From: Zasmidium citrigriseum
Taxonomy: Eukaryota; Ascomycota; Dothideomycetes; Mycosphaerellales; Mycosphaerellaceae
Direction of reading: 5' to 3'
DNA length: 64,000 nucleotides
NCBI GenBank assembly: GCA_002786025.1
Contig: NHNW01000004.1
Span: forward strand, 1-64,000
In this document: one piece after another, positions 12,036-23,080 of the stretch
How the letters are laid out: every line of letters begins with the position of its first letter
Numbering within the stretch: position 1 is the stretch's first letter
The notes under the pieces: generated by a model
Told to the model about the DNA's origin: nothing
Seen by the model: the letters and a program-made list of their open reading frames with translations, nothing else
Databases searched by the model: none
Made by a program: the position numbers and the translations under genes

Positions 12036-12351
12036 ATTGAATCGGTTCGAATTGTTGTTAATGTTTGAGGTCGGTCTGGAGTTGTTATGACATTGTTTAG
12101 GGGAAGAAGTTCATCCGCGGCTAATGAGAGAGAGCCGATTTGTTTGCATGTGACGAATGAATGATGACCGCGTTCATAATCGTCATTGAATCTAGCGCGA
12201 TGCGGGGAAGATTGGGTTCGGAGCTAGTGAAGTCAATCTTTCGCACGGACGTGCATCTTCACGTGCTGGCTCTTACTTGCATAACGCAGACCTGCAAATC
12301 AGCAACACTCGTCAATCAGCACAACAGCCTGGAACGGCCACGAACGTCGTC
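12036..12351. other. Divergent promoter region
   Basis: 316 bp between the starts of the small mitochondrial-looking gene (minus) and the Pcc1 gene (plus), so likely a shared bidirectional promoter. No element could be named. Confidence 0.4.
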
Positions 12352-12889
12352 ATGGCTGCAGAGACAAAAGATGATTTCCCTTGCTCACTGTAAGTATCTG
12401 TATCACTCGGCATTGGTGAACAAGACTGACTCACTTCTTGCAAGAACAGTGTATATCCCGTTCCCTAGTCATCGCCTTGCGACTGCGGCCGTTCGAACAC
12501 TCTCCGTCGATCCAGAGCTCTCGCAATTGGTAAAGAGGTCTTTCTCGCTGGTCTCATCATTGCCGGATAGCGGTACTGCTGTGCAAGGAGACACATTCAA
12601 GGGTTCTCTCGTGGTCAACGCAGCGCCTACCCAACCCATTCAAGAGCCGTCTGCAACAGAGACTTCAGAAAGCTTGGCTGGGGATGTTGACAGAACAATC
12701 CTCAAGACGGAGTACTATGCTACCACCAATCGCATGCTGAGAGTTGCTGTGAATGGCTTTTTCGAATCTCTGGGCACGGTGATACAGGCCATGGAAGAAC
12801 TGGATACGGATGTGATTCATGAAAAGGGACTGGAGAGCTTGGAGGGTGCTCAGGGTGTGGAGCAGGGCTTGACAGGCACTGCGGGATGA
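12352..12889 (+). CDS. PCC1: EKC/KEOPS complex subunit Pcc1
   Basis: Two exons, 12352-12389 and 12445-12889, give 160 aa. KEOPS makes the t6A modification of ANN-decoding tRNAs and also affects telomeres and transcription; Pcc1 is its dimerising subunit. The protein begins MAAETKDDFPCSLTVYIPFP, then RLATAAVRTLSVDPELS, the Pcc1 fold's first strand and helix. A low-complexity insert follows, then YYATTNRMLRVAVNGFFES and IQAMEEL, the most conserved Pcc1 block. The acceptor at 12443-12444 (gcaag) was chosen over the one five bases downstream because only it keeps frame. The insert (about residues 70-100) makes it longer than the roughly 90-aa yeast protein, as in other filamentous fungi. Confidence 0.9.
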
Positions 12890-13498
12890 GCTGCCGAAGA
12901 TGGAGTCCTTCCTAAACGAGGTCGTGCCGCGTCAAGTCGAAGCCTACATGCGCTCCCCAGCCTTTGGAACAGCGCACAGCAGAAAATAAGCTGCAATCTA
13001 CTCGATGAAGGTCTCGAGACGACCACTGATGGCGACCCTACCTTCCGGTGGCCTTCGCATGGAGTCGAGCTTCGAATGCTGATTGCTCGCACGGCTCATT
13101 CCGAGAACCCCTTCCAACCAGCAAATAGGTCGAGAAGGACATTTCTTGGACGCCTGAAGGTATTGCAGGATTGATAGCGCGGACATCTTTGCTCCATGAC
13201 CAAAAAGCTCGAACAGGCAAGCTCATGTAGCTTTGTCGTTTAGCAAGAAGCTACGTCAGCAGCCGGCACTCACATTTAGCGTCCAGATCTCAATCAGTCA
13301 CCATGGCCATTGCACATTCTCCCTGAAGGGTATTATCGTCCCTGCCACAATCTATTACAACACTTCAGCCTACTTCGGCTACTTATCTGGCCGCCGGCTC
13401 GGTACGGCCAATGACATCGGCGAAGACTTTCAAGCCGAATCCTTTATAACGACCATGTTGCTCGTCTCCTCTTAGTCTTCGATGAGCTCAATTTTCCG
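12890..13498. other. Intergenic, no gene accepted
   Basis: About 600 bp between Pcc1 and the amidase gene, both rightward. A 37-codon frame after a possible acceptor at 12875 looks protein-like but has no donor to pair with. The remaining space is probably the amidase promoter. Confidence 0.4.
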
Positions 13499-15267
13499 AT
13501 GATGCATCTCAAGGCATTTGTCCTGTCAAGTCTTTCGCCATTGGCATTGGCAGCAGGATCAACTGGCTATGACCCGAGAGAAGCCACAATATCATCCACA
13601 CATCATTCGCTCTATACCGGCCTGACGACATGCAGAGAAATCGTTTCCAGCTTCTTGTCAAGAATAGAGAGATTGAACAACCATACAAACGCCATTATAT
13701 CGTTGGATCCGAACGCTCTATCTATCGCAGACCAACAAGACCTTCAGTTGAAAGCAAACAATGGCTCCTTCGGATCCCTCTTCTGTATCCCTGTACTCCT
13801 CAAGGACAACTATGACACCTCCGATATTCCAACTACCGGGACCAGTCTCGCCCTCGCAAAATCACAGCCAACTCGGGATGCTCCTGCTGTCACAGCATTG
13901 AAGAAAGCTGGCGCCATAATCCTCGGAAAGGCCAATCTGCACGAACTGGCCCTCGAAGGTCTTAGCGTCTCGTCATTGGGCGGGCAAACGATCAATCCTT
14001 ACGACAGTACTCGAACGCCTGGTGGTAGCTCTGGAGGGACCGGAGCCGCAGTGGCCGCGAGCTTTTGCGTTTGGGGCACAGGTACGGATTGTTGAACGTG
14101 AACGGTAGATCTATCTAACATACTGCTTTCACAGGTACGGATACAGTCAACTCTTTGAGGTCTCCTGCTTCTGCCAACAGTCTGTTCAGCTGTAGACCTA
14201 CCCGGGGCTTGATCAGCAGGGCAGGCATCATACCGATATCGTATACGCAGGATGCGATTGGCCCTATTGCTCGCTCTGTCGAGGATGTTGCTACTGCTCT
14301 TACGGTCATGGCGAGTGTTGGGTTTGATGCGGATGACAATACCACTGCACTTGTTCCTGCTGGGACGTATGGAACGGATTACGTGGAGGGGTTGAGCCAG
14401 GGGTCGCTGAAGGGCCTTCGACTAGGGTATGAATCACGTTCAGTATGCCATGACCTCTTGCGGCGCTAACAGTTCGACAGACTGGTCGAAGGCTTCTTCA
14501 ACCGCACCAGTTCGCCTGAGAATGATCCCGTGAACGCAGCCATGGCGAGAACAACAGCAAAACTGCAGAGGGCTGGAGCAACCATCGTTCCAATCACAGA
14601 CTCCTTATACAACTCTTCCGCATTAGCATCACTTGACACTCAACGCTTCGAGTACAGAGAATCGATGGACGAATACTTGCAACGACCATCTCTCAGTGGC
14701 GAACAGCCAGAAACTCTGAACGAGTTATACTCAGGCCATGACTACCTGGTCATCCCGTCGGAGTACGAGTACGTCAACACATCCCTAGTCTCGTCGACAG
14801 GGAACACAACAGGACGCCGTGGTGGCTACGACACCGTCAAGCAGGGAATCGCCAACCTGACCCTCGCACTCGCCGAGACGTTCACGGTCAATAAGCTCGA
14901 CGCTCTGATATACCCCGAACAACAGAATCTCGTCGTGAAAATCGGATCAGCGTCGCAGAGCGGACGAAACGGCATCCTCGCGGCTCTGACGGGAAGCCCA
15001 GTCGTGACGGTTCCTGTGGGCTTTAGCAACGCGACTGCTACAGCCCCTGAGGGTGTGCCTATCGGCATGGAGATTCTTGGGCGGCCTTGGACGGAGGAGA
15101 AGTTGCTGCAGATTGCGTACCAGTGGCAGAGCTTGGGACGTGTGAGGAAGACGCCGTCTTGGGCGAAGGAGGTGGTTTCTGTGAGGGACTATGATGCTGT
15201 GCCGAGTATTGTACCGAACGCGGCGAACATTCCTGCAGCATATCCCGTTGGAACGTTGAATGGGTGA
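13499..15267 (+). CDS. Secreted amidase-signature family hydrolase
   Basis: Three exons (13499-14081, 14135-14426, 14481-15267) give 553 aa (552 if the second of two adjacent Met codons is used). Amidase-signature enzymes hydrolyse amide bonds with a Ser-cisSer-Lys triad. Seen: a signal peptide (HLKAFVLSSLSPLALAAGS), the catalytic Lys in PVLLKDNYDT, the cis-Ser in TPGGSSGG, and the nucleophile Ser in GTDTVNSLRSPA, where the usual GGS is VNS, a variant I associate with fungal secreted members. RPTRGLISRAGIIP and DAIGPIARSVED continue the signature. Several N-x-S/T sites fit secretion. The substrate is unknown. The second intron's acceptor at 14479-14480 is the one that keeps frame into LVEGFFNRT. 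Confidence 0.92.
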
Positions 15268-15478
15268 TAGAGTCAAATACAGTGTAGAAGGAGACATTGT
15301 TTAGTGCGACTACTGCGGTGGCTAACATGCCTTTTTGAATGCACACTCTTGGTTCTGCCTTGCACGTGGCTACGTCCTGTGCATCTTCCACCAATACACC
15401 ATCTCAAGCGCCGCACGCGTTGAAGTATTAGACACCGGTGATGGAGTTTCTTCCTTCTCATGACAATCTAAGACTTCT

Positions 15479-16125
15479 TCAGCACATCCAGCCCACTCTG
15501 TAGGACAGCTCGATGAAGTCCACAACACCAGAAACCTGACCGTCGAGAAATCTCGTTATGAAGGTTGCGACGTCTCGGATCGTAATGCCATATGTGTTCT
15601 TGATGACTCGTTGAAACGACGTGGGATTCCACGTGTTGGACTCGAGCCGTATGGAGATCTTGACCTCAGTCATGGCCGGCTGTGACATGAGAGTGTCTCG
15701 CCACGGACCGTCAGGCGCACGGGCAAGGGCTCCTAGGTCATTGGCGTAGGGTATCATCGATGGGTTCAGTATGATAGCTGGAGTCAATGTGCGCCAGGTT
15801 CGCAGCGTCGGATCCCATTCGATATCGGTCAACATGGGGTAGTAGAAGCCGTCGGATTTGAAATCGTAGTTGTCGGATGATCTCAGAAAAAGCTTCTTCT
15901 GCAGGTGTAGTGAACCGTCGATCGTGTTCTTCCAAGAGCGGCAGACTTGCTTGGAGCTCGAGAGGGTCTTGAGGGGAAGGTACAGTAAGACCTGCTCGAG
16001 TAGCTCTGTGATTGAGAGCGCTTTTTGGATGGCCTTTGAGGTGTCCGCTAGAGACTCCGAGTCAGCGAAGGAAGCTGATATGGTAGCATTAGAATAGTCG
16101 TACCTTGTTTGTATGTCAGATCCAT
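15479..16125 (-). CDS. F-box protein
   Basis: Two-exon model 16125-16104 and 16047-15479, 196 aa; an unspliced frame from 16192 would give 237 aa. The spliced version was preferred because its 56-nt intron is canonical, keeps frame and yields a compact start (MDLTYKQADTSKAIQKAL). The F-box reads ITELLEQVLLYLPLKTL, then SKQVCRSWKN. F-boxes dock on Skp1 in SCF ubiquitin ligases and the remainder recruits the target. The C-terminal part has no recognised repeats and resembles the many lineage-specific fungal F-box proteins. Partner unknown. It is convergent with the amidase gene and co-directional with IMP4. Confidence 0.8.
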
Positions 16126-16354
16126 AACGACAGATATGCCAATCGGTGGCAAGCTCTTTGGTGTAATGAAGACAGTCGAAGTCCATGGCCAAAGGATATA
16201 ATGGTGGCCGGTACGAGAAGATTCTGACCTTCGCGCTTCACTGGAAATCACGAGATTGTCGGTGAATGTAACTGGGCCTTGTCATCTCGTTGCCAAGATG
16301 CATGCAGTGTGCAGCCCGCCGTCAGCGTGTAGCGGGTGAATTCGATCCACCCCC

Positions 16355-16375
16355 GAGTGAAGTCACGCTTCACTC
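16355..16375. promoter_or_regulatory. Perfect inverted repeat GAGTGAAG-N5-CTTCACTC
   Basis: Two 8-bp arms in perfect inverted orientation, about 230 bp upstream of the F-box start codon and 50 bp beyond the IMP4 stop. Related GTGAAG/CTTCAC motifs occur near 22823, 34746, 34776 and 52148. It could be a palindromic factor site or a small hairpin; function is inference. Confidence 0.35.
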
Positions 16376-16424
16376 AAGCAGGAGGTCCGGTTGACTGGTC
16401 GATTCGTTGGCTTCTTGCCAGCCC

Positions 16425-17312
16425 TCACAAGTAATCCTTCTTCTTCGCGGTCCTCGTATACTGGTTCATGTGCCACTCGACATCGCCGTCCTTATTCTCT
16501 GCAGTGCCCTGTCGAATCTCAAACAGGCGCATGGTCATCCTTGGTCCAACCTCCGCCAACTCAACACTTTGATATCCAGTCTTGACAAACACATGATGCC
16601 GAACTTCGATGCTGTCCTCAATGTTCTTGAATGTGACCACCCTTGAGCCTAGCTTGGTACCACCCTCTCTCGGTGGGAAAAGATGCTGCAGAATCTTAAC
16701 CACCCTCTTTCCCAGTGGTGTCTTGAAACCCTCGAATATCAGATGTGGGTAGCTCTCACTGACAGTTCCACGTGATGCGTTTGGAATATCGTGACGAAGT
16801 ACCACGTTGTGGAGACTGAACGAAGCTGTCGGTCCATGTGGAAAGTGTGACACCGTCATGGCAGTCGGCGTGCCTCGATGCTCGTGCAGCAGGATAAGAT
16901 CCGAAAGACCACTGGATTTGGCACTGCCTACGAGGTTTGGAAGGATGAGATTACCGCGATTCAGTCGGATACTAGTCGGTAGGAGAAGGCGAATCTCTTT
17001 TGCGAAGGAAGACAACCGGCTGCTAGGGTCGCGAGAGGTAGTGACCAGAACTCGAGGATCTACCACACCCGACAGGTAGCTGTACTCGTCGTCCATCTCC
17101 AGCTCCTCCTCGTTGGTCCGATCGGCGCGTGACTCGTCATACTTGTAGTCCTGGCGCAATTGCTTGTCGTTTGCGATGCTGGGATCGAGCGGTTTGCCAG
17201 AGGCCAGCGACGACTTGAGTTTTGCCCTTTTTTCGGCGATTTCGGCGTCGCGCAGGGTGAGGGCACGGCGGTAGAGGTAGTCTCTGCGCTGGCGCGCTTG
17301 TCGGCGGATCAT
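16425..17312 (-). CDS. IMP4: U3 snoRNP protein Imp4 (Brix domain)
   Basis: An intronless 295-aa frame. Imp4 is a component of the U3 snoRNP in the small-subunit processome and promotes U3 pairing with pre-rRNA in the nucleolus. The N-terminus [18 protein letters not shown] is the characteristic Imp4 basic helix. The Brix domain occupies about residues 80-270: [61 protein letters not shown], then [10 protein letters not shown] near the end. Length matches the family (about 290 aa). It is divergent from UPF1 with about 340 bp between the start codons, so the two may share promoter sequence. High confidence. Confidence 0.95.
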   Translation of the reverse strand: MIRRQARQRRDYLYRRALTLRDAEIAEKRAKLKSSLASGKPLDPSIANDKQLRQDYKYDESRADRTNEEELEMDDEYSYLSGVVDPRVLVTTSRDPSSRLSSFAKEIRLLLPTSIRLNRGNLILPNLVGSAKSSGLSDLILLHEHRGTPTAMTVSHFPHGPTASFSLHNVVLRHDIPNASRGTVSESYPHLIFEGFKTPLGKRVVKILQHLFPPREGGTKLGSRVVTFKNIEDSIEVRHHVFVKTGYQSVELAEVGPRMTMRLFEIRQGTAENKDGDVEWHMNQYTRTAKKKDYL

Positions 17313-17649
17313 GGTGGTTGTGTTTGCCAGTCACAGGCAAATGTGTCAAGTTCATGTGCAGTCTGGAAATTCCATCTGAAGAGGCGGCAAAGAGCGGAAC
17401 CAGGTCCGAACCGCCAAGCATCAGCGCCGCTCCCTGCATCTGTGGAAGAACATCCTCCGCGCAACCTCTGCCGTCGCCCCAATCACTCCCTGCGTCTGAA
17501 CACCGCCGAAAGGCTGTTTTGACGCTTCATCCGCCGCCGACTGCACGAGGTTGAGTGCGATTCTCCGGGCGACCTCCGCCGCCACTCAACCTCATCGACA
17601 CCGCCCGCCCACCCTCTACCACCACCACCTCCGAAGCCCCGCCACGGCC
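17313..17649. promoter_or_regulatory. Bidirectional IMP4/UPF1 promoter region
   Basis: 337 bp between the ATGs of two divergent RNA-processing genes. The right part is C/T-rich on the plus strand (many CCGCC and CACC runs), typical of a fungal 5' leader. No specific factor site can be named. Confidence 0.45.
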
Positions 17650-20600
17650 ATGGAAGGCACCTTCACCAATGTTGGCAATCACCTGGTGGGCGACTCGGCT
17701 TCGGCGATCAACGAGGGCGACGATATCTCGACCCTCGATGCAGCTGAGAGCGCCCTCGACAGCGAATATGGCCGCGGCAACCTGAACGGCGGCCCTCGTA
17801 GGAGGCGAGTCGGCGACGACGACGAGACCGACGTATACGACGACGACGACCTCGAATCGCTTGCTAGCCATGCCGCAAATGGCGCCAACGGCCAAGCCCG
17901 CCCGGCTCAGGAACAAGAGGAGGTTGAATTGCCCGCCCACGCCTGTGCTTACTGCGGAATCCACAACCCAGGCTCAGTCGTCAAGTGCTTGACCTGCTCC
18001 AAATGGTTCTGCTCTGCTCGCGGCAACACTTCCTCGAGTCACATCATCAATCATCTCGTTCGCGCGAGGCACAAGGAGGTCCAGCTCCATCCATCCTCGC
18101 CGTTGGGAGACACCACTTTGGAATGCTACAACTGCGGTACCAAGAATGTTTTCCTGCTCGGATTCATCCCGGCCAAGAGCGACACTGTCGTTGTTCTTCT
18201 CTGCCGTCAGCCATGCGCCGCGATGCCTAGTAGCAAAGACATGAACTGGGATACCTCCAAGTGGCAGCCTTTGATCGAAGACCGGTCTTTTCTCCCATGG
18301 CTTGTCAACCAGCCAACAGATCAAGAGCAGATGCGCGCTCGCCATCTGCCGCCCCAAGTTATAGCAAAGCTTGAGGAAATGTGGAAGGACAACAGCAGTG
18401 CAACTGTGCAGGACCTTGAGAAGAGCGCTGGCATCGACGACGAACCTGCGCCTGTTCTCATGCGCTACGATGACGCCTTTCAGTACCAGAACGTTTTTGG
18501 GCCACTTGTCAAGATTGAGGCAGACTACGACCGCAAGCTGAAGGAAGCTCAAAGCCAGGACAACTTGATCGTTCGTTGGGACTTTGGCCTGAACAACAAG
18601 CATCTCGCATCTTTCGTTCTGCCAAAGCTTGAACTCGGCGACGTGAAATTGGCTGTTGGCGATGAAATGCGCTTGCGTTACACTGGCGAGCTGAGACCAC
18701 ATTGGGAAGGTGTTGGCTATGTGATCAAGATTCCGAACAACCTGAGCGACGAGGTGACGATCGAATTGCGAGCTAGAGGCGACCACAAGTCCGTCCCCAC
18801 CGAATGCACCCACAACTTCACCGCCGACTACGTTTGGAAGGCCACTTCTTTCGATCGTATGCAGCACGCCATGAAGACATTCGCCATTGATGAGATGTCC
18901 GTCTCTGGGTACATCTTCCACCGCCTACTCGGCCATGAGGTCGCAGCCGCGCCCATGAAGGTCCAGATGCCTCGCAAGTTCAGCGTCCCGAATCTGCCAG
19001 ATCTCAACGGCTCTCAAATCCAGGCTGTCAAGTCCGTGCTGCAGAAGCCTCTGAGCTTGATTCAGGGTCCTCCCGGTACTGGCAAGACCGTGACATCCGC
19101 AACGATCATCTACCACCTCTCTAAGATGAACGGTGGCCAGGTGCTCGTCTGCGCGCCGTCCAACGTCGCTGTTGACCAACTCTGTGAGCGCATCCACATT
19201 ACAGGTCTCAAGGTCGTCCGTGTCACGGCAAAGTCCAGAGAAGATGTTGAATCGAACGTCGGCTTCCTGTCTTTGCACAGACAAGTCCAGATGAACGACA
19301 CCAATGTGGAGCTGGCCAAGCTCAATCAGCTGAAGGCCGAATTGGGCGAACTCTCCAGCCAAGACGAGAAGAAGTTCAAGACCTTGACGCGCGCTGCCGA
19401 GCGTGAGATCCTGCAGAACGCAGATGTTATCTGCTGTACTTGCGTTGGTGCTGGAGACCCGCGACTGGCCAAGCTGAAGTTCCGGACCGTCCTGATCGAC
19501 GAGAGCACGCAATCTGCCGAGCCAGAGTGCATGATTCCTCTCGTGCTTGGTTGCAAGCAGGTTGTCCTCGTCGGAGATCACTCGCAATTGGGCCCAGTCA
19601 TCATGAACAAGAAGGCCGCAAAGGCAGGCCTCAACCAGTCGCTTTTCGAGCGTCTTGTGATCCTCGGAACTGCGCCAATTCGTCTGCAAGTCCAATATCG
19701 TATGCATCCTTGCTTGTCTGAGTTCCCATCCAACATGTTCTACGAAGGTTCTCTGCAGAACGGTGTCACGATGCAGCAGCGCCTCAGAAAAGACGTCGAC
19801 TTCCCCTGGCCAGTGGCTGACTCGCCGATGATGTTTTGGTCGAACTTGGGCAACGAGGAAATCAGCGCTTCTGGAACATCCTATCTCAACCGCACCGAGG
19901 CCCAGAACGTCGAGAAGATTGTCACACGCTTCTTCAAGGCAGGCGTGAGTCCAAGTGCTATTGGTATTATCACTCCATACGAAGGCCAGCGTTCGTATGT
20001 TGTCCAGAGCATGCAGCAGACCGGCACTTTCAAGAAGGAGCACTACAAGGAGATTGAAGTCGCTTCCGTCGATGCCTTCCAGGGTCGTGAGAAGGACTTC
20101 ATCGTTCTGACTTGCGTCCGTAGCAACGACCACCAGGGCATTGGATTCTTGAGCGACCCACGTCGTCTCAACGTGGCCTTGACTCGTGCCAAGTATGGCC
20201 TCGTCATTCTCGGCAACCCGAAGGTCCTCAGCAAGCATCCACTCTGGCACTACCTCCTGCTGCACTTCAAGGAGCGCAATTGCCTTGTCGAAGGCCCGCT
20301 CAACAATCTTCAGGTGTCCTTGCTCCAATTCAGCAGACCAAAGACATCCTACCGCGGACCTCAACGTCACCAGATGGCTTACCAACATGCCAACCATATG
20401 GCTGCTGTCACCGGAAACCGCATGAACGGCGGCCGTCGTGATGGTCCTCCAGGTGCTGACAACGGCAGCATCGTGGGGTATATCCCAGACGACGTCTCTT
20501 CCGTGCACTCGTCAGCACTCGGTGGCGCCGCTCTCCCAAGCCAGTACCCACCAATGTTCCAGGGCTTCCAAGAGGCGTGGCCGACGCTTCCGGGCATGCA

Positions 20601-20937
20601 ACGCAACGGACCCATGGGCGGCGACAGAGCCCATCACCCACCGCCGGAGAGTGTTGCTGGCGATAGCGTTGCCGGGACTGAGGTCACGGATGTCACCACA
20701 AACGGTTCAGTGAAGCCTGGCCAAGGCGGCGTCAGCCTTGCTGGTCTGAGCATCAATGATCTCAACAAGCAGGCGTCGCTGTCTCAGTCCGATAAGCTTC
20801 GTCGATACGTGGAAGGCCAAGGCACTCCTCAGCCGCCAATTGGTGCAGGCAGGAACCGCTCCACGCTGGAGGACGAGGATGCTCGAAGCGTTAGTACCGC
20901 TTTCGCGAGTCAGCTGGGAGTTGGTGCATATGACTGA
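17650..20937 (+). CDS. UPF1: ATP-dependent RNA helicase UPF1 (nonsense-mediated decay)
   Basis: An intronless frame of 1095 aa; the ATG at 17650 is the first in frame, with good context. Upf1 is the superfamily 1B helicase that drives nonsense-mediated mRNA decay with Upf2/Upf3 and release factors. Seen: acidic N-terminus; Cys/His-rich Upf2-binding module starting near residue 97 ([23 protein letters not shown], with ECYNCGTKN later); helicase motif I GPPGTGKT at 473-480; motif II DEST at 617-620 ([12 protein letters not shown]); QYRMHP; and the final motifs [19 protein letters not shown] and [18 protein letters not shown]. The C-terminal 150 residues are low-complexity with a few Ser-Gln sites, as in other fungi. 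Length and motifs are complete. Confidence 0.98.
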   Translation: MEGTFTNVGNHLVGDSASAINEGDDISTLDAAESALDSEYGRGNLNGGPRRRRVGDDDETDVYDDDDLESLASHAANGANGQARPAQEQEEVELPAHACAYCGIHNPGSVVKCLTCSKWFCSARGNTSSSHIINHLVRARHKEVQLHPSSPLGDTTLECYNCGTKNVFLLGFIPAKSDTVVVLLCRQPCAAMPSSKDMNWDTSKWQPLIEDRSFLPWLVNQPTDQEQMRARHLPPQVIAKLEEMWKDNSSATVQDLEKSAGIDDEPAPVLMRYDDAFQYQNVFGPLVKIEADYDRKLKEAQSQDNLIVRWDFGLNNKHLASFVLPKLELGDVKLAVGDEMRLRYTGELRPHWEGVGYVIKIPNNLSDEVTIELRARGDHKSVPTECTHNFTADYVWKATSFDRMQHAMKTFAIDEMSVSGYIFHRLLGHEVAAAPMKVQMPRKFSVPNLPDLNGSQIQAVKSVLQKPLSLIQGPPGTGKTVTSATIIYHLSKMNGGQVLVCAPSNVAVDQLCERIHITGLKVVRVTAKSREDVESNVGFLSLHRQVQMNDTNVELAKLNQLKAELGELSSQDEKKFKTLTRAAEREILQNADVICCTCVGAGDPRLAKLKFRTVLIDESTQSAEPECMIPLVLGCKQVVLVGDHSQLGPVIMNKKAAKAGLNQSLFERLVILGTAPIRLQVQYRMHPCLSEFPSNMFYEGSLQNGVTMQQRLRKDVDFPWPVADSPMMFWSNLGNEEISASGTSYLNRTEAQNVEKIVTRFFKAGVSPSAIGIITPYEGQRSYVVQSMQQTGTFKKEHYKEIEVASVDAFQGREKDFIVLTCVRSNDHQGIGFLSDPRRLNVALTRAKYGLVILGNPKVLSKHPLWHYLLLHFKERNCLVEGPLNNLQVSLLQFSRPKTSYRGPQRHQMAYQHANHMAAVTGNRMNGGRRDGPPGADNGSIVGYIPDDVSSVHSSALGGAALPSQYPPMFQGFQEAWPTLPGMQRNGPMGGDRAHHPPPESVAGDSVAGTEVTDVTTNGSVKPGQGGVSLAGLSINDLNKQASLSQSDKLRRYVEGQGTPQPPIGAGRNRSTLEDEDARSVSTAFASQLGVGAYD

Positions 20938-21729
20938 TTTGAGGCTGTTTGTTCTCGGGCATCGATACGACACAGTTCATGCTTGATCGGATTTCAGTGC
21001 TACTGCGGCATCGCACAATGGCTGATTTGACCGCACAACGGAAAGCGTCCAAGAATAGCCAGATGATCAACCGACATCGCGCGTCAAGCATCCACTCCCG
21101 GCTGGTTGCTCAATCGAGAATGGTGATGGGCACAGCAGGCTTGCCTCGAGCGCCGATACCGCCGACCAACAGAGTAACAGCACTGAAGCAGATCCACCTG
21201 GTTTTGCAGTCGGTCGTCGGACAGCATCACGCCCATTCAAGAAGACAACGCCGAGCAGGTACAGGACGACATCCCGGGCGGCGATGCGGTTGCGGTTGCC
21301 AAGCTGTGTCAGAACATCATGCCGGCGCGCAAGTCACGAGAGAATGCTTTAAATTGCTGCGTTGCGTTTTCACGACTCAGTCACTTGCTTTTCCGGATCC
21401 GCTGCCTTCGGGCAATGGTTCGGCAGACGTGGCGTGAGAGGGAAAGGAACTAACTTCAGTCACTCATTCGAGAAACAAACTTGGCATGCCTATTTCATGT
21501 AGGTAGCTGAGGTCAAAAGAACTACGAGAATGCCGTATTGCCTGTGTCTTCCTTCCTTTGCTCTGATCAAACTCAAAAACGCCCTGCTCTCCCAAACCGT
21601 GTAAACGCCTCAGCATCGCTGCTTTGTAGTAATCGTGAATAAGTGTGTGCCTTCTGCCCCGAGGCAATGAGCTCTCTAGGTCGTATTCGTCGCTGCTGAT
21701 CCATGTCCCTCCCCTCCAAACTCTCGAAC
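20938..21729. other. Convergent intergenic region
   Basis: About 790 bp between UPF1 and the convergent membrane-protein gene. A 162-codon frame starting at 20949 has biased, Arg/His/Gln-rich composition and no recognisable domain. I treat the stretch as 3' UTRs and spacer. Confidence 0.4.
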
Positions 21730-22575
21730 TCACAATCCAGTCTTCTCGCTCTGTGGGGCATCCTCGTACTTTGGAAGCAGCTCGGACTTCTCAGTATAGA
21801 CAGCCACAACCTGCTTGCCGTAAAGCTTGACATGATCCCTCACACCAACTGGCTGGTCGATCTGCACCTTGCAGAGAGCCTCAGGTCGGAAGTTGAAGGC
21901 AAAGCTCGCGTTGAGCCAGGCAAGTCCAGAGCCGAAGACGGCCTCAAGAACGACCAGGCGCGCAAAGGTCCATTCTCCAAATACAGGCCACCAGGCAACC
22001 ACACAGAATCCGATCATGAGCCAGAGCTGAGCCAGATGAGTCGTGACGATGCGGCCTTCGGAGATGTATGCGGCGAGGGTGCCGTCGCCATTCTTGCGCG
22101 ACGTTCTCTTGACCAAGTATGCGATACCCATGATTTGGAGCATGGGGAAGATGATGAAGACTGCGGCGAAGATGGCCAGCATGCTCACGCAAGAGATCGC
22201 GAGGTTGAGCCAGACTGACGGGTTGTAGTCCTCTGGGTTGGAGTTGACATCTTGGTAGACAATGGAAACGCCGATGGCGGCGTCGGTGAGCCAGAGGCCG
22301 AGAGCGTGGAAGAGGTAGATGTGGGCGAGGTAGAAGATCGTCTTGGTCGATTTGTGCAGGACTTTGTCGCAGTCACTCATGATAGCGACACGGTTGGATG
22401 GATCCGCCTCAAGGTCCTTGCGGCAGCGGCGGACACGGAGGAGGGCCCGGGTTCCGACGACGAGGGAGATGATAGTGAGTATATACACCACCAAGGTCGT
22501 CTCGCAGTGCAGCGTCGGAAGTGTTCTCTCGAGCCAGTGCTTGGACCAGCGGGAAAGCTCGATGTCGCGGGCCAT
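21730..22575 (-). CDS. Multi-span membrane protein, unknown function
   Basis: An intronless frame of 281 aa. The ATG at 22575 (gccaccATGGCC) is preferred over one 22 codons upstream because of its near-ideal context. About five membrane segments are visible: VVYILTIISLVVGTRALL; FYLAHIYLFHALGLWL; an adjacent pair in LNLAISCVSMLAIFAAVFIIF; LWLMIGFCVVAWWPVF; and VVLEAVFGSGLAWLNASFAF. Between them lies a positively charged loop (LLRVRRCRKDLEADP) and another (VKRTSRKNGDG). The tail is polar and acidic. No catalytic motif is evident and I do not recognise the family. The charged loops would face the cytosol by the positive-inside rule (inference). It is divergent from the SDR gene. Confidence 0.8.
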   Translation of the reverse strand: MARDIELSRWSKHWLERTLPTLHCETTLVVYILTIISLVVGTRALLRVRRCRKDLEADPSNRVAIMSDCDKVLHKSTKTIFYLAHIYLFHALGLWLTDAAIGVSIVYQDVNSNPEDYNPSVWLNLAISCVSMLAIFAAVFIIFPMLQIMGIAYLVKRTSRKNGDGTLAAYISEGRIVTTHLAQLWLMIGFCVVAWWPVFGEWTFARLVVLEAVFGSGLAWLNASFAFNFRPEALCKVQIDQPVGVRDHVKLYGKQVVAVYTEKSELLPKYEDAPQSEKTGL

Positions 22576-23080
22576 GGTGGCGCCTGATGCTGAATTGATT
22601 CGGATTGGTATGCTCTGTTGTCTCTGTTCTTTGGGATGCAACTAATGTGGGTGTGAAGACGGTCCAGCCGGTGTCGAGGTGAGAAGGATAGAGGCCGCTG
22701 TTGTTGCTCAGCCTGCGACTGCGACTGTGGAAGGTCAGACCTGAGGTGAAGTCGGAAGTTGCACTGCGGCTCAGCCCGGATCGGCGCCAGCGTCGCGTCA
22801 TTGGTCCGAGCGCCTGACAGGCATTCACTCACTTCACTGCAAACAGCACTGAGCTTCAATCTGAAGAATTCACGCGAAACAAATCGCTTGGGAATACATC
22901 GCCACTCATATACGCTCTCACCTGGTTCCAAGATCACGAAAATGGGATTGCGTGGCTTGGATGTCGGCGCGGTCAGGGCCAAAGCGCGTATCTACACGTC
23001 ATGGAGGGTAATGTATGAAAGATCTCGAGACAACCATTTCCATTTCACCTGATCTTCGTGCTTCCACTTTAAACGTCACA
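22576..23080. promoter_or_regulatory. Divergent promoter region with TTCACT motifs
   Basis: About 500 bp between the membrane-protein and SDR start codons. At 22823-22840 there is a direct pair of TTCACT units (ttcactcacttcact), the same core found as inverted or direct repeats elsewhere in the window. It probably includes both promoters. Confidence 0.4.

Noticed and set aside
12876..12989. Protein-like 37-codon frame directly after a possible acceptor, downstream of Pcc1 (ELPKMESFLNEVVPRQVEAY)
   Set aside because: No donor upstream keeps frame with a reasonable intron length, and Pcc1 already ends with a plausible tail at 12889.
15479..16192. Unspliced 237-aa version of the F-box protein
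   Set aside because: A canonical 56-nt in-frame intron gives a more natural start; the long form remains possible and is noted in the feature.
17974..20508. Long minus-strand frames (up to 527 codons) opposite UPF1
   Set aside because: They are antisense shadows of a highly conserved coding frame in GC-rich DNA and have no domain of their own.
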